A DNA stretch of 64,000 nt from Curtobacterium sp. MCBA15_008 (GCF_001865065.1 NZ_MJGN01000012.1:105883-169882); one strand, 5' to 3'; shown: positions 26,699 through 35,670, counted from the stretch's first letter. The notes: generated from the letters alone by a model not told the origin. Numbers and translations: made by a program.

Positions 26699-29600
26699 CT
26701 ACTCGCTCGGCGAGGGGTCGGACGGCTGGGAGGGCTCGGGGTCCGGCTCCGGGTCGGCGCCCTTGACTGACTGGACGACGGGGTTGCTGTCGGTTTTCCC
26801 ACCGACCGTCGCCACGACGGTGATGGTCTGCGCATCGACCGGGATGGCGGACCCTTCCGCGAACGACCCATTCAAATCGCCCGTCGGGCAGCCAAGGAAC
26901 TCGAGAGCGGAGCCGCTGCAGATGTAGATCGTGTAGCGGACAGAAGGACTCTTGGTGTTCTGAGGGGGGTTCAGCGCGATGGCGCCCCCAGCTTGCGGAC
27001 TCTCTGCGGTGGCACGTGTCGCCAGCGGAGTAGCCGAACCCACGTTGACCGCATCAGCGCAGTACTGACCGTTGTTGTCAGGGAGGCGACACGCTTCGAT
27101 CGTGACACCGAGGGTGTCACCGTAGGCACTCGGGTACAAAGTGACGTCTCCGCCTGACGTCGTCGTGCTCGACCCTCCTTCCAAGCTGACTTTGTAGAAG
27201 GTCGCAGTACCCCCCGTAGCCCGAATGCCGGATACCACGATCGGGTAGTTACCGTCGCGATCAGACGACGTCGGCAACGAAACCCGCGCGGTTGCCCCTG
27301 CAGGCGATTCATAGGACCGCACCGGCCCTGTCACGCTCGCACTGCAGAATCCCTGCCCGTTGACCGCGACTACCGCGTAGTAGAGGGCCTGTTCGCCACC
27401 AGGCGAGTCGGCGAAGGAAGTCGCACCGCCCCCGGCCACCTTCGTCGCGTCATCCGCCGTCACAGCTGTGCAGTCGAATGAACCGCTCGCCAGGCGGAAG
27501 AGCCAGTACGCCTGGATCCCACTTCCGTTCCCGCTGGCCTGCGAGAAGTTGATCGAGACCGCGGTGGTGTCGCCGCTCTGCTGGCCCGTCGCTGTCAAAC
27601 TACCTGGGGCCGAGGGCCTGCCGACGGCCACGCCCGTAGCGGACGCCGAGTTCCACTGCACCACCGTGCCGTTGCGGTCCGCGGCGTTCCGCGGCGAGAC
27701 GGTGACCTTGTACTGCGCCGCACTCTGCGCACCGGTGAACGACGTGCTCGTCGCCGTACCCGTGCTGCGCGTCGACGAGAGGCCGGGGCCCTCGATCGTC
27801 ACGACGTAGTCGTCGACCGGGGTGCCGTTGTTCGGGGCGTCGACCTTGTTCCACGAGACGTCGAGCTGGTTCGGCGTGCTCGTGCTCGGGCTGACCGTGA
27901 TGCCCTTCGGCGGCGCCGGCACGAAGTCGGCGCTGACAGGAGAGGACTCCCCCGACGGCTTCGAGTCGCCGACGGCGTTGGTCGCGATGACGCTGAACCG
28001 GTACGACGACCTCGGGTCGAGCCCGGTGATCGTGCAGACGGTCGCGGTGCCGCAGTCCTTCGAGACACCGTTCGTGCCCTGGATGCGGTAGCCGGTGATC
28101 GGCGAGTTGTTCGCCTGCGGGGTCGCCCACGTCAGCGTTGCCTGACCGCCCTGGTAGGCGCCGGTCCGGCTCGGCGCACCGGGGGCGTCCGGGACGTCCT
28201 GCACGGAGATCGTGACGTCGCCCCACACGTACCGGTCCGGATCGTCGGTGGCGTCGGCGACCTGGTACTGCAGGTGGGTGTCGACGGGCTTCGCACTGTC
28301 GGAGACGCTCACCTGCAGCCGGGAGCGGTCCGCGCTCGGCGTCACCGTGACGCCGCCCGGCAGCCCGCCGGAGAGCCCGCGGATGTTCACGACCCGGAGT
28401 CGCTGCTCGGGGAACGGGTTCGTCGGCTGGTCGTTCTGCAGCACGTCGATCGTCGTCGTGGCACCCCGCTTCGTGACCGAGCGGTCGGCGCCGGGCTGCA
28501 CGAGCGGCCGCGTGGAGCCGACGACGTCCACCGTGATCGACCCGGAGCGTCCGGCGTTCGCGTCGTCGGCGACACCGATGCCGATGGTGGCGGTGGTGTT
28601 CTTCTTCGCCGTGTCGGCGACCGTGACCGTCAGCTTCTGTCCGGAGATCGTCGCCGTTGTGCCGGCGGTCGGCTTGCTGACGACCGAGTAGCGCAGCTCC
28701 GGCAGGTCCTTCGGGTAGGGGTAGTCGGTCAGCTTCGTGAGGTCGATGGTGCGCGACTCCCCCGGCTGCAGGTCGACCGCCGACCCGGTGAACGCCGGGG
28801 GCTGGTTCGAGCGCGGGGTGACCTTGATCGGCAGCACGAGCGTGGCGACCCGCCCCTTGCCGCCGTTCGCGTTCGATCCGTCGGTCACCTCGAACGAGAT
28901 CGATGCGTTGCCGTAGTAGAGCTTCGACGAGGTGAACTGCAGCGTGGACGGGTCGACCACCAGGTCCTGCCCGCTCGCGTGCGTCGCCTTCACGGTGCCG
29001 TCGTCCGTGATCTTCGCGGTCTGGCCGTTCGCCGTCACGACGTACTTGGACAGCGGGATGCGGACGGTGGCCTCGCTCTTCACGCTGATCGCGCCGGCGG
29101 TCCGGTTCACCTGCGGCAGGGCGTCGTCGAAGCCGGGGACGTGGATGAAGCCGTACGACACGATGTCCGGGTGGTCGACGCGGGCGACCGAGAACGGGAT
29201 CACCTGCGACTCGTCGGTCAGCCGGACGGCGATGCGCTGGTCCTCGGTCGCGCGGGCGGTGTCGCCGTAGCCGTCCACCACGCCGACGCGCAGGTCGGCC
29301 GCGGTGCCCTCGGCGAAGAATACGTTGTCGAGCACGTCGACGGTGACGCTCTGCCGGTGCATGATGTCCTGCAGGTCGAGCGTGGTGTCGTCGACCTCGG
29401 GTCGGAGGGGTCGGGCGTCCTCGTCGACCGTGACGGTGAGGAACGCGGTGCTCACGCCGCCGTTCTCGTTCGCCACCGTGTAGAGCACGGCGTAGTCGCC
29501 GCTCGTCGCCGTCTTCGGCGGGGTCACCCGGATCTGCTGCTTCTGCAGGACCTTGGCGGTGACGTCCTGCGCCGTCGGCTCCGCCTTCGTGACGGTGAGC

Positions 29601-32578
29601 TGGCCGCCCTCGGGGTCGGAGTCGTTCTGCAGCACGCGCACCGTCACCGAGCCGCCGGGGCGGATCGTCACGTGGTCGGCCTCGGCCACCGGGTTCGATG
29701 CCTGCTCCGCCCGCGGGGCGATGCCGACGCGCACGGTGCCGGTCGCGCGGGCGCCGAGTGCGTCGACGACCGTGTAGGTGAACTCGTCGGTGCCGGCCGA
29801 GTAGTCACCGGCCTCGTACGTCAGCGAGTCGGACGCGACGTCGTTCACCGAGCCCTTGTCCGGGTTCGACGCGACGCCGACGAGCTGGACCGAGTCGCCG
29901 TCCGGGTCGATGCCGTTCAGCGGGATCGCGACGCGGACCGACTGCCCGGCGACGACCCGGGCGGTGACGGTCTGCGGGACGGGCGGGTTGTTCGTGGCGG
30001 CGTCCTGCTCGCGCACCGAGATCGACACCGTGGCGTCGGCGTACTGGCCGTCCGGCCCGGCGACGCGGTAGACGGCCGTGTAGTTGCCCGGCGTGGTGGG
30101 CGCGAGGTACCGGAGGTGGTCGCCGGAGACGAACAGCAGCCCGCCGTCGCCCGGGACGTTCTGGACCAGGTCCGGCAGCAGCGTGAGGGGCTCGCCCTCG
30201 GGCTGGGTGTCGTTGTCGAGGACGTCGATGTTCGCGACGTCGCCGACCCGGACGGTGGCGGTGTCCGGCTGCGCGACCGGCGGTTGGATCCGGTCGGGTC
30301 GCGGGATCTCGACGACGGTCACGGTCCCGGTGGCCGACGCCAGGCCGTTCGTCTCGGTGTACCGGAACGAGACCGGCCCGTCGAGCGGTGCGGTCAGCGT
30401 GACCCGCACGGTGTGCTGGTCGAGGATGCTCGCCTGCACGCCGGACCCGCGATCCGGTCCGTCGAGCGCGGTGACGAGCAGCACACCGCCCGCGGGGTCG
30501 ATGTCGGTCGCCGTGACGTCCGTGTCCTTCGTCGACAGCGTGTTCACGAACACCGTCTTCGGCGTGGTGATCGGCGCACTGGAGGCGTCCGGTGGCGCGA
30601 GGACCGTGATGCGGACGATCCCGCTCGACGTCTTCGTGCCGTCCGTGACGGTGTACTCGAGCTGGTGGTCCCCCGCCCGCGCTCCCTGCACGCGGAAGGT
30701 GCCCGAGTCGTAGCTCGGGGTGACGGTCAGCCCCGCCGCAGAGGAAACGCTGGTCAGCGTCACGGTGCCGTTCCCGCCACGCACGTGCTCGAGCGGGTCG
30801 ACCGTGAAGGCCTTGCCCGCGTACCCCTGCACGGGGAACGGATCCGCGTACAGCGGGACGCTGCCCTGTTTCGCGACGTGCACGGTGACGGAGCCGCGTC
30901 CGTCGGCACGGCCGTCGCTGACGACGAGCTGCACCGGGCGGTCGCCGGTCTTGCCGCTCGCGTTCCGGAAGTCGAGCAGCCCGTCCGGCGTCGTCGACTC
31001 GCGGTCGCCGTCGGCTGCGCTGGCGGACTTCAGGTAGACCGGGTCGCCGTCCGGGTCCACCCAGTCGCCGAGCACGTTGGTGACGACGTGCCCGTTCTGC
31101 ACGACGTCGGCCGAGGTGTCCCGCACCTGCCGGGGCGGGTCGTTCGCCGAGTCCGGCCGGACGCTCACCCTGACGGTCGCGGTGTCCGATCCGCCGTTGC
31201 CGTCGGTGATCGTGTACGGGAACGAGACCGTCCCCGCGGCCCGTGCGGCGAGCGTGATCTGCAGACGCTGGCCGTCGCCGACGATCGCGACGTCGCCGAC
31301 GGCGTCGTCGACCTGCCCGACCTCGCTGATGACGATCGGGTCGCCGTTGGGGTCGTAGTCGTTGAGCAGGACCGGGAGGCTCGTGGTGCGTCCCGGACGA
31401 GCGCCCAGGTCGTCGTCGACCGCGACCGGCGGCTTCTGGTCCTTGTCGACCTCCGGGTCGTCGTCGGACACCTGTTCCTGCTGCTGGTCGTCGTCCTTCT
31501 TGATCAGGTCGGCCCAGTTGTCGATGACCTGGCCGCTGCGGTCGATCGCCCAGGAGCGTCCGCTCCGGGGGTCGTTCGCGACCACGGTCTGCCCGTTGTG
31601 CAGGATCTGCAGCTCACCCGCGCCCGCGGTGTCGGCGAGGCGTTGCAGTCCGCTGCCCTGGCAGCTGTCCATCGCCTGCCCGCCGGCCCAGGCCGCGTAG
31701 GTGCAGGAGCCGACGACGGTGGGTCGGGCGGCACGGCCGGAGACCCGCAGCGCGGTGGTGTCCACGTCGCCGGAGGCCGAGACCCGGACGAGGCCGGCGG
31801 TCCCGGCGACGGTCACCCGCGAGGCGTCGTCGGCCGACCGCTGGAGGGACGGCGAGGTGCCCACGCGGTCACCGAGGTCGACGGTGTCGCCGTCGACCGA
31901 GAGCTCGCCGGAGGTCCGGTCGAGCACGGCCAGGTGGTCGCCGAACGAGGCGACCTGGAAGTCGTCGGCGCGGTCCATCTTGACGGTCCAGCGCTGCTCG
32001 ACGGAGAGCGTGGTGCCGACCTCGACGAGGGACGCCGTGCCGGTCCGCGGCGAGTACACCGCCACGTGGTCGTCCGAGGCGTCGAACACGGCGTCGGCGC
32101 CGAGGGTCAGGTCCGCCTTCGTCGACGCGTCGAACTCGCCGAGGTCCTTCGCGGGCGTCGCCCACAGCTCACCGGTGTCGGCGTTGCCGATGACCGCCGT
32201 CGACCCGGCGAAGAAGACCTGGGGCGAGCCGGCGGGCAGGGTCACGGGGTCCGCGACGGTGGCGTCCGCGACGTCGACCTTCGCGACCGTGCCCTTCGTC
32301 TCGTCGACGCTGTAGACCATCGACCCGCGCTGGAGCACGGACAGGTCGTCGCTCGCGGTCTCGACGGCGGTGTTGAGCTGCAGGACACCCGTGTTCGCCC
32401 GGCCGACCGCTCCGTACTCGGCCGACGGCACCCAGACCGTGCCGTCCCCGAGGTCGACGCGCTGCGTGTGGTACCCGGTCGACGCGACCGCGGCGGTGGC
32501 CACGACGGCGCCGACGAGCACCGAGGCGCCCACGGTGACGGCGGCCGAACGGTGCTTCGCGAGGAACGCCCGGATCAC
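26699..32578 (-). CDS. Giant membrane-anchored Ig-like/FN3 surface protein
   Basis: A 1959-residue protein translated from a GTG that overlaps the kinase stop. One N-terminal membrane helix (about residues 12-34) anchors it, type II fashion. Residues 45-350 are repeated short beta strands (DxxxVAVYSP, GELWATP) suggestive of a propeller. An acidic and Gln-rich linker (360-382) leads into many Ig-like domains of the VCBS/cadherin-like kind, marked by NDYDPNGDP, DNDTQPEG and NDSDPEGG. FN3-like domains begin near 1460 (NNSPITGYRI), and a DPEPDP tail ends it. No sortase motif is seen. The 3' end is lower in GC than the rest. Likely roles are adhesion or cell-wall sensing. Confidence 0.88.
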   Translation of the reverse strand: MIRAFLAKHRSAAVTVGASVLVGAVVATAAVASTGYHTQRVDLGDGTVWVPSAEYGAVGRANTGVLQLNTAVETASDDLSVLQRGSMVYSVDETKGTVAKVDVADATVADPVTLPAGSPQVFFAGSTAVIGNADTGELWATPAKDLGEFDASTKADLTLGADAVFDASDDHVAVYSPRTGTASLVEVGTTLSVEQRWTVKMDRADDFQVASFGDHLAVLDRTSGELSVDGDTVDLGDRVGTSPSLQRSADDASRVTVAGTAGLVRVSASGDVDTTALRVSGRAARPTVVGSCTYAAWAGGQAMDSCQGSGLQRLADTAGAGELQILHNGQTVVANDPRSGRSWAIDRSGQVIDNWADLIKKDDDQQQEQVSDDDPEVDKDQKPPVAVDDDLGARPGRTTSLPVLLNDYDPNGDPIVISEVGQVDDAVGDVAIVGDGQRLQITLAARAAGTVSFPYTITDGNGGSDTATVRVSVRPDSANDPPRQVRDTSADVVQNGHVVTNVLGDWVDPDGDPVYLKSASAADGDRESTTPDGLLDFRNASGKTGDRPVQLVVSDGRADGRGSVTVHVAKQGSVPLYADPFPVQGYAGKAFTVDPLEHVRGGNGTVTLTSVSSAAGLTVTPSYDSGTFRVQGARAGDHQLEYTVTDGTKTSSGIVRITVLAPPDASSAPITTPKTVFVNTLSTKDTDVTATDIDPAGGVLLVTALDGPDRGSGVQASILDQHTVRVTLTAPLDGPVSFRYTETNGLASATGTVTVVEIPRPDRIQPPVAQPDTATVRVGDVANIDVLDNDTQPEGEPLTLLPDLVQNVPGDGGLLFVSGDHLRYLAPTTPGNYTAVYRVAGPDGQYADATVSISVREQDAATNNPPVPQTVTARVVAGQSVRVAIPLNGIDPDGDSVQLVGVASNPDKGSVNDVASDSLTYEAGDYSAGTDEFTYTVVDALGARATGTVRVGIAPRAEQASNPVAEADHVTIRPGGSVTVRVLQNDSDPEGGQLTVTKAEPTAQDVTAKVLQKQQIRVTPPKTATSGDYAVLYTVANENGGVSTAFLTVTVDEDARPLRPEVDDTTLDLQDIMHRQSVTVDVLDNVFFAEGTAADLRVGVVDGYGDTARATEDQRIAVRLTDESQVIPFSVARVDHPDIVSYGFIHVPGFDDALPQVNRTAGAISVKSEATVRIPLSKYVVTANGQTAKITDDGTVKATHASGQDLVVDPSTLQFTSSKLYYGNASISFEVTDGSNANGGKGRVATLVLPIKVTPRSNQPPAFTGSAVDLQPGESRTIDLTKLTDYPYPKDLPELRYSVVSKPTAGTTATISGQKLTVTVADTAKKNTTATIGIGVADDANAGRSGSITVDVVGSTRPLVQPGADRSVTKRGATTTIDVLQNDQPTNPFPEQRLRVVNIRGLSGGLPGGVTVTPSADRSRLQVSVSDSAKPVDTHLQYQVADATDDPDRYVWGDVTISVQDVPDAPGAPSRTGAYQGGQATLTWATPQANNSPITGYRIQGTNGVSKDCGTATVCTITGLDPRSSYRFSVIATNAVGDSKPSGESSPVSADFVPAPPKGITVSPSTSTPNQLDVSWNKVDAPNNGTPVDDYVVTIEGPGLSSTRSTGTATSTSFTGAQSAAQYKVTVSPRNAADRNGTVVQWNSASATGVAVGRPSAPGSLTATGQQSGDTTAVSINFSQASGNGSGIQAYWLFRLASGSFDCTAVTADDATKVAGGGATSFADSPGGEQALYYAVVAVNGQGFCSASVTGPVRSYESPAGATARVSLPTSSDRDGNYPIVVSGIRATGGTATFYKVSLEGGSSTTTSGGDVTLYPSAYGDTLGVTIEACRLPDNNGQYCADAVNVGSATPLATRATAESPQAGGAIALNPPQNTKSPSVRYTIYICSGSALEFLGCPTGDLNGSFAEGSAIPVDAQTITVVATVGGKTDSNPVVQSVKGADPEPDPEPSQPSDPSPSE

Positions 32579-33987
32579 CCGCTGCTCCCGATCGTCGCGC
32601 ACTTCTGCGCGCTGGCGACCCCGGTCTTGCCGTCGCGGTTCACAGCGACGGCGATGCACTCCTCGTCGCCCTTCTTGCCCGAGACGACGAAGCTGGACCC
32701 CGTCTGCTGGCTGGCGGCGCCGTTCGACGAGATGACGTAGGTGTCGCCGTTCCGGAGGCCCGGGTCGGCCCAGGTGAAGGTCACCGACGCCGGCGTGGTC
32801 TCGGCGCGGACGTCCGAGACGACCGGGATCGCGCCGGCGCCGAGGCGTCCGACGACGATGACCGTCGCGATCGCGAGCGCAGCGACGACCACGACCGTCA
32901 ACGAGGTGGCCCACACGAGCGTGGAGCGCGAGCGCCGTCGGGCACGGGTCACCGACCCGGTGCGGTGGACGGTCCCGACGCTCTGCGACGCGGCGGCGGA
33001 GGAACCACCGACGACGGCCTTGCGCGTGCGCCGACGGGCACCGACGCGGGACGGCGGCTGGAGCTCACGGATCATGGTGCGGTCGCCGTGCGGCGTCGGC
33101 GTCGCGACGGCCCAGGCCTCGACCGCGACGTCGGCCGCGGTCTGCGGGATGCCGAGCTCGGCCTCGACCTGCTGGAACCCGCGGACGAGTTCCATCACGG
33201 TGGACGGCCGGCCGGCGACCTTGCGGGACATCGCGGCGGCCAGCAGGCGCTCGAGGGACGGCGGGACGTCGGTCCGGCCGGTCGGCTTCACCCCGCCCTT
33301 GTCGATGCGTCCCATCAGGTCGGCGGCGCCGTTCTTGCCCCCGCGGATCTCGAACGGGCTGCGGCCCGCGAGCAACGAGAAGACGGTGGCCGCGAGGGAG
33401 TAGACCTCGGACTGGATGGTGCCGCGCGACTCGTCGATGAGGACCTCGGGTGCGGACCACGGGATCGACATGCCCACTGGTTCGTCCGGGTCGGACTCGC
33501 CGATGGTCGCCGCGATGCCGAAGTCGGAGAGCACCGGGTTGCCGTAGGCCGTGAGCAGGATGTTCGACGGCTTGATGTCGCGGTGGAGGACGCCTTCACG
33601 GTGCGCCGTCTCGAGCGCGGACCCGATCCGGATGCCGATCGACAGCACCTCGGACACGGGGATGGGCTCGCGGCGGTACCGCTCGCTCAGGGACGACGAG
33701 CAGAGCTCCATCACGAGGTACGGGCGGCCGTCGGAGGCCACGCTCGCCTGGAAGACCGTGAGGATCGACGGGTGCGTGCTGAGGCGGGCCATCAGGTTGG
33801 CCTCGGCCTGGAACATCTGCCGGACCCGGTCGTCCACGACCTCGTCGAGGAGCACCTTGACGGCGACCTGCCGACGCGGCATGTCCTGCTCGTAGAGGAA
33901 GACGTCGGCGAACCCGCCGGACCCGAGGACGTGCACGGGGCTGAAGCCGCCGATCACGGGCGGGCTGGACGGCAGACGTCGCGCCAT
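32575..33987 (-). CDS. Membrane Ser/Thr protein kinase with extracellular FN3-like domain
   Basis: A Hanks-type kinase of 470 residues. The ATP loop is GSGGFADV (22-29), with Lys44, the catalytic loop HRDIKPSN (135-142), DFG (155-157) and APE (179-181). A juxtamembrane region carries DRTMIREL (T304) and a basic stretch, followed by one membrane helix (about 356-380). An outer domain of about 85 residues has FN3-like strands (SVTFTWADPG, GDTYVISSNG) and two cysteines. The usual PASTA repeats are absent. The ATG is preceded by GGAGGAGG. It overlaps the giant protein gene by 4 bp and shares that protein's domain type outside the cell, suggesting a sensor-partner pair. Confidence 0.93.
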   Translation of the reverse strand: MARRLPSSPPVIGGFSPVHVLGSGGFADVFLYEQDMPRRQVAVKVLLDEVVDDRVRQMFQAEANLMARLSTHPSILTVFQASVASDGRPYLVMELCSSSLSERYRREPIPVSEVLSIGIRIGSALETAHREGVLHRDIKPSNILLTAYGNPVLSDFGIAATIGESDPDEPVGMSIPWSAPEVLIDESRGTIQSEVYSLAATVFSLLAGRSPFEIRGGKNGAADLMGRIDKGGVKPTGRTDVPPSLERLLAAAMSRKVAGRPSTVMELVRGFQQVEAELGIPQTAADVAVEAWAVATPTPHGDRTMIRELQPPSRVGARRRTRKAVVGGSSAAASQSVGTVHRTGSVTRARRRSRSTLVWATSLTVVVVAALAIATVIVVGRLGAGAIPVVSDVRAETTPASVTFTWADPGLRNGDTYVISSNGAASQQTGSSFVVSGKKGDEECIAVAVNRDGKTGVASAQKCATIGSSG

Positions 33988-34037
33988 CGTGCCCTCCTCC
34001 CCGGCCGAGCGGCCAGCTCTCTCGTCACGGCCATGCC

Positions 34038-34043
34038 ATTGTA
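34038..34043 (-). promoter_or_regulatory. Possible -10 hexamer (TACAAT) upstream of the kinase
   Basis: On the minus strand TACAAT lies about 50 bp upstream of the kinase start, in the 129-bp gap after the PP2C gene. No good -35 hexamer is seen at 16-18 bp. The place where one would be lies next to a 14-bp inverted repeat, so it could be an activator- or repressor-controlled internal promoter for the kinase and giant-protein genes. Weak by itself. Confidence 0.3.
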
Positions 34044-34055
34044 CGAACCGCGGGT

Positions 34056-34095
34056 GACCGACATTCCGCACACCGCTCACAGCGGAACGTCGGTC
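34056..34095. repeat. 14-bp inverted repeat between PP2C and kinase genes
   Basis: GACCGACATTCCGC and GCGGAACGTCGGTC pair with a single mismatch around a 12-nt loop. It lies just beyond the PP2C stop and 13 bp upstream of the possible -10 hexamer. It could be an operator, or a partial terminator that sets different levels of phosphatase and kinase. Confidence 0.6.
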
Positions 34096-34116
34096 GGACC
34101 CCAGTTCGGGGGTCAC

Positions 34117-34938
34117 TCAGTGACGCGGGAGCGTGTCCTCGACGTCGCCGTCGTCGGGTGCGCCGTCGACCTGCAGGACGACCACCGTCACGTTGTCGCG
34201 GCCGCCCGCGACGACCGCGTCGCCGACCAGCCGCTCGGCGAGGTCCTGCGCGCCCGGCACCCGCGCCGCGATGCGGGCGATGCCGGCGTCGCCGAGCTCC
34301 TTCGTCAAGCCGTCCGAGCAGACGATGTAGCGGTCGCCGGCACGGAGCGGCAGGGTCCACCAGTCGGGCTCCGGCGGCTCGCCGAACCCGACGGCACGGG
34401 TGATCACGTTGCTGTCCGGGTGGCGCTCGGCGTCCTCTGCACGGAGCAGCCCGGCGTCGACCATCTCCTGCACGACGGAGTGGTCGACCGTCACGCGACG
34501 GAGGACCCCGCCGTCGATCCGGTAGGTGCGCGAGTCACCGACGTTGAAGACCAGCGCCGCCGGCTGCCCCTGCGACGCGACGAGCGCGATGCCGGTCACC
34601 GTGGTGCCGGCACCGATGGCGTTGCCACCGGCGGCCCGCTCGATGTCCGCGGTCGCGAGCAGCAGCGCCCGCTGGATCGACTGCCGGGTCGTGAAGGCGC
34701 TCTCGGTCGCCTGCTCGAGACGACGCACGACCGCGTCGCTCGCCCGGTCACCCGCGAGGTGCCCGCCCATGCCGTCGGCGACCACGAAGAACGGTGCCGC
34801 GACGATGTAGCTGTCCTCGTTGTGGTCACGGCGCCGACCGACGTCGGTCGCTGCTCCCCACGAGAGCGTCAGGGTGGCGCCGTCGGCACCGGGGACGTCG
34901 ATGGCGTGCGCAGTCGCTGCTCGGCCGAGTTCGGTCAC
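34117..34938 (-). CDS. PP2C-family Ser/Thr protein phosphatase
   Basis: A 273-residue soluble phosphatase that should reverse the action of the neighbouring kinase. PP2C metal-binding and catalytic motifs are all present: RRRDHNEDSY, FFVVADGMGGHLAGD, LVFNVGDSRTYRI, VCSDGLTKEL and GGRDNVTVVV. The start is GTG, 3 bp after the upstream FHA gene, implying co-translation. FHA, PP2C and kinase in series form a complete write-erase-read phosphothreonine module. Confidence 0.94.
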   Translation of the reverse strand: MTELGRAATAHAIDVPGADGATLTLSWGAATDVGRRRDHNEDSYIVAAPFFVVADGMGGHLAGDRASDAVVRRLEQATESAFTTRQSIQRALLLATADIERAAGGNAIGAGTTVTGIALVASQGQPAALVFNVGDSRTYRIDGGVLRRVTVDHSVVQEMVDAGLLRAEDAERHPDSNVITRAVGFGEPPEPDWWTLPLRAGDRYIVCSDGLTKELGDAGIARIAARVPGAQDLAERLVGDAVVAGGRDNVTVVVLQVDGAPDDGDVEDTLPRH

Positions 34939-34941
34939 GTT

Positions 34942-35670
34942 TCAGGATCGCTCTCTGGGGGTTCGGGGCGGGCCGGCTGGTGGATCGGTGGGCCACGGGG
35001 GAAGTGGCGGGAGGTCCCTCGTCGACGATGCGACACGCAGGTGCGGCGAGAGGACCTCGATGACGTTGCCGTCTCCGATCTCGACAACCGTACCCGTCAG
35101 GACGACGTTCGACGCACCCGCCGGCATCCGGAACGGTGCTGCGCCCGCCGGACGCACCACGGTGCCGTTGGTCGATCGGAGGTCGTCCACGACGGCGGCT
35201 TCGCCCTCGGCGTGCACGAGGACGTGCGAGGACGACACCTGGCCGGTGGCCGACGGGACCGTCACGAGTTCGGGGGCCGGGCCGCGCGTGATCCGCGGCA
35301 GCGCGGGACGCCGCCCGACGATGACGGGACGGTCGAGCGGGAGGACACGGTCGCCGATCCGGATGGACGGCACCCGCCGCACCGGCGCAGGTGCCGGAGG
35401 CTCGATCGGTGCGGGCGGCCCGGTCGGTGCGGCCGGGAGGCGCGGTGTGGCCCCGTCCTGCGTCTCGCCACCGGCGCCGGGTCGCGCTGGCACCCGGACG
35501 ATGGTGTCCTCGGTCGCTGATGCGTCCGGACGCCCGCCGCGCACCGGTCTGATGACCGTGTCGCCGAGGGCGTCGTCCACGCCGTCGCCCCCCACGTCGC
35601 CCCCCGCATCGTCGGAGCGCGGGACGGCGGGTCGACGGATGACGGTGTCATCGATGTCGTCGTCGCGCAC
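34942..35670 (-). CDS. FHA-domain protein with three DT[V/I][I/V]R motifs
   Basis: A 242-residue soluble protein. The FHA domain occupies about residues 125-225 (VIVGRRPALPRI, VSSSHVLVHAEG, LRSTNGTVVR). The N-terminal disordered region has three evenly styled motifs, DTVIR (T9), DTVIR (T38) and DTIVR (T56), in acidic surroundings. Known FHA proteins such as GarA are phosphorylated on an N-terminal Thr that their own FHA domain then binds; these motifs are good candidates for the same. The GTG start follows a strong AGGAGG. It appears to be the first gene of the kinase locus. Confidence 0.88.
   Translation of the reverse strand: MRDDDIDDTVIRRPAVPRSDDAGGDVGGDGVDDALGDTVIRPVRGGRPDASATEDTIVRVPARPGAGGETQDGATPRLPAAPTGPPAPIEPPAPAPVRRVPSIRIGDRVLPLDRPVIVGRRPALPRITRGPAPELVTVPSATGQVSSSHVLVHAEGEAAVVDDLRSTNGTVVRPAGAAPFRMPAGASNVVLTGTVVEIGDGNVIEVLSPHLRVASSTRDLPPLPPWPTDPPAGPPRTPRERS

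Noticed and set aside
28274-32740. A 1488-codon plus-strand open frame opposite the giant surface-protein gene
   Set aside because: It is an antisense shadow: low-complexity Arg/Asp/Val/His translation, no domains, and the minus-strand frame encodes clear Ig-like and FN3 motifs.
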